Positions 62,797-64,000 of a stretch of 64,000 nt of DNA are shown piece after piece; the first letter of the stretch is position 1, and every line of letters begins with the position of its first letter. The notes beneath the pieces are model-generated. The model was given only the letters and a program-made list of their open reading frames with translations, was not told where the DNA came from and searched no databases. The translations under genes were made by a program, and so were the position numbers. The stretch is from Tilletia caries (lineage: Eukaryota; Basidiomycota; Exobasidiomycetes; Tilletiales; Tilletiaceae): contig JALUTQ010000004.1 in assembly GCA_032718865.1 (NCBI GenBank), positions 806,001-870,000 on the forward strand, read 5' to 3'.

Positions 62797-62963
62797 AGAT
62801 ATTCCGCTCCCTCTCCCTCTACACGTAGGGAAGCGGTCCTCCACGCTTCTCACGCTTCACACCCCTTTACTCTAAAACGACAACGCCCGCTGGCATCCTC
62901 TCCTTCACTTGTACCCTGTCTTTCGTTGTTTGCTCCTTGCTGCGACTTGCGAGCCTCTTGCAA

Positions 62964-63408
62964 GGCGGTGATCAGTTGCGAGCGCGCTCACCTTGAAAAA
63001 TGAGCGCGCGCTCTGTTTTTTTTTTGGGCCGACATGAAAGCGCACGCATGTTCAGTTCCGCGTTTTCAGAGCCGGGGGCCCAAAAATTTCAGAGCGCCCT
63101 CACTCAGTTCTGAGCGCGGCGCTGGGCCGACCTATTTCGATCGGCCCACCTCTTCGAGCGCGCGCTCTGGCTCCCGCTCGATTACAGAAGCATCACGTGA
63201 CGTTTGTATTGATCACAAAATCAATACAAACCACAAAATGAGAAAGCAGAGGCCGAGCCGGAGAAAGCAGAGCGCACTTTCCGGCGCAAGCGTTGTTCAG
63301 TTGTGGGCGCGCGCTCTGAGAAGCAGATTTTCAGAGCGCGGCGCGAGGGGCCTCGCGCTCTGTGTTTGAGCGCCCTTTTTGAGCGCGCGCCCGCAACTGA
63401 TCACCGCC
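62964..63408. mobile_element. Harbinger-derived MITE (445 bp)
   Basis: The left about 190 bp are nearly identical to 48502-48690 and the right about 113 bp to 52311-52423, so this is an internal-deletion derivative of the Harbinger element, with a different 145-bp middle. The ends are GGCGGTGATCAGTTGCG and its complement. The bases outside are CAA (left) and TTG (right), which extend the inverted repeat but do not give the expected 3-bp direct duplication. Confidence 0.88.
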
Positions 63409-63603
63409 TTGGAGACGAAATCAAATGGAAACGTGAGAAAAAATAAACCAAGTAAAATCCATTCGGAGGACTTCCATCTCTTCCTCTTCGTCGAGGCAAG
63501 GCCGGAGCAAGGAGCCCATATAGCCAAGTCAAGTCAAGTCGTGCTGGGACAAGGCAGGTTCTCCGAGGCTGGAAGTTAGGAGAGAAAAGGGCGAAAAGGA
63601 ATC

Positions 63604-64000
63604 ATGTCGAACACTGACGAGTTCATTCTCAGCGTCGCCAGCTTGACCTCCTCGAGTTCGGCCGGTCGATCGCGCATTCTCGTCAATGCCGAGACGCTCA
63701 GGAATCGGAAGATCTGGGCGGGTCAGGCTATCGTACTCCATCCTGTGGGTCAGGGCGAGGGGAAGGTGAGTGTATGGTTCCGCCTTTGGGTTGTGGGATA
63801 TGTACAAAAGGAACGTCTGAACCTTTCTGATATTCTCTCTCCTCCCGAAGCCTGCCTTGGCGGGGATCGCATGGCCGTCGTTCACGCTCAACTCGAACTG
63901 TACGTATTCCCCACCTTTGACAGATGTGAAAGCAAAAAGCATCATTCCGTGTTGAAAGATTCCTTCTGTGTCTTTGTACCTCAGCTGTTCAAATCGTCCA
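63604..64000 (+). CDS. AFG2/CDC48-like AAA-ATPase, 5' end only
   Basis: Partial gene cut by the window edge. Exon 1 (63604-63765) starts MSNTDEFILSVASLTSSSSA and continues to RILVNAETLRNRKIWAGQAI. Exon 2 (63851-63899) gives PALAGIAWPSFTLNSN, and a donor follows at 63900. The LxxLKIxxG-like pattern and G(I/V)AWPS are found in the N-terminal double-psi barrel of Afg2/Drg1 and related AAA proteins, which strip shuttling factors from pre-60S ribosomes. The ATPase modules are outside the window, so the assignment rests on about 70 residues and is tentative. Confidence 0.5.
   Translation, partial: MSNTDEFILSVASLTSSSSAGRSRILVNAETLRNRKIWAGQAIVLHPVGQGEGKVSVWFRLWVVGYVQKERLNLSDILSPPEACLGGDRMAVVHAQLELYVFPTFDRCESKKHHSVLKDSFCVFVPQLFKSS

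Overview
The window looks like nuclear DNA of a basidiomycete fungus. Genes are dense, mostly split by short GT-AG introns (about 50-120 bp), and GC-rich. The gene content is fungal: SEY1, MAM3, SEC2, RAD52, RTT109, an FCY2-type permease, a fungal-type phenylalanine ammonia-lyase and an ERG6 relic. The mobile elements (KDZ, DIRS-like, Crypton, Harbinger, Fanzor) also fit. I cannot fix the class from sequence alone. All exon borders were read by eye from splice motifs and frame continuity.

Layout. (1) 0-2.7 kb: an unresolved Ser-rich reading frame and a decayed chitin/polysaccharide deacetylase fragment, both on the minus strand. (2) 2.8-8.5 kb: a DIRS-like tyrosine-recombinase retrotransposon (gag, RT-RNase H, YR). 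It carries a nonsense codon in pol and a 778-bp hAT-like MITE inside YR. (3) 8.9-14.8 kb: a complete-looking KDZ (Kyakuja-Dileera-Zisupton) transposon with 128-bp terminal inverted repeats. It holds an accessory gene and a transposase gene that converge on one shared CTAG, and a second MITE of the same family sits in the transposase. (4) 14.9-43.8 kb: a conserved housekeeping block with tubulin cofactor A, RAD52, MAM3, SEY1, a PARP-type zinc-finger gene that may splice into RTT109, SEC2, PAL, a purine-cytosine permease and an MFS exporter. (5) 46.2-55.2 kb: a transposon nest. A Crypton-type tyrosine recombinase and a Fanzor (eukaryotic TnpB-like RNA-guided nuclease) lie on the same strand and are separated by an inserted PIF/Harbinger element with its Myb-like and DDE genes; a 553-bp Mutator-like MITE follows. 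(6) 55.5-64 kb: an ERG6 pseudogene, a small Cys-rich membrane protein, an NSRP1-like gene, an M13 metallopeptidase, a Harbinger-derived MITE and the 5' end of an AFG2-like AAA-ATPase gene.

The most interesting item is the Fanzor at 52683-54107. It has an intact RuvC core in which the usual RuvC-II glutamate is missing and a candidate replacement glutamate lies 46 residues downstream. A strong stem-loop lies just 3' of it, and without the Harbinger insertion it would sit about 0.3 kb upstream of the Crypton recombinase. Whether the two form one composite RNA-guided mobile element is an inference that needs comparative data.
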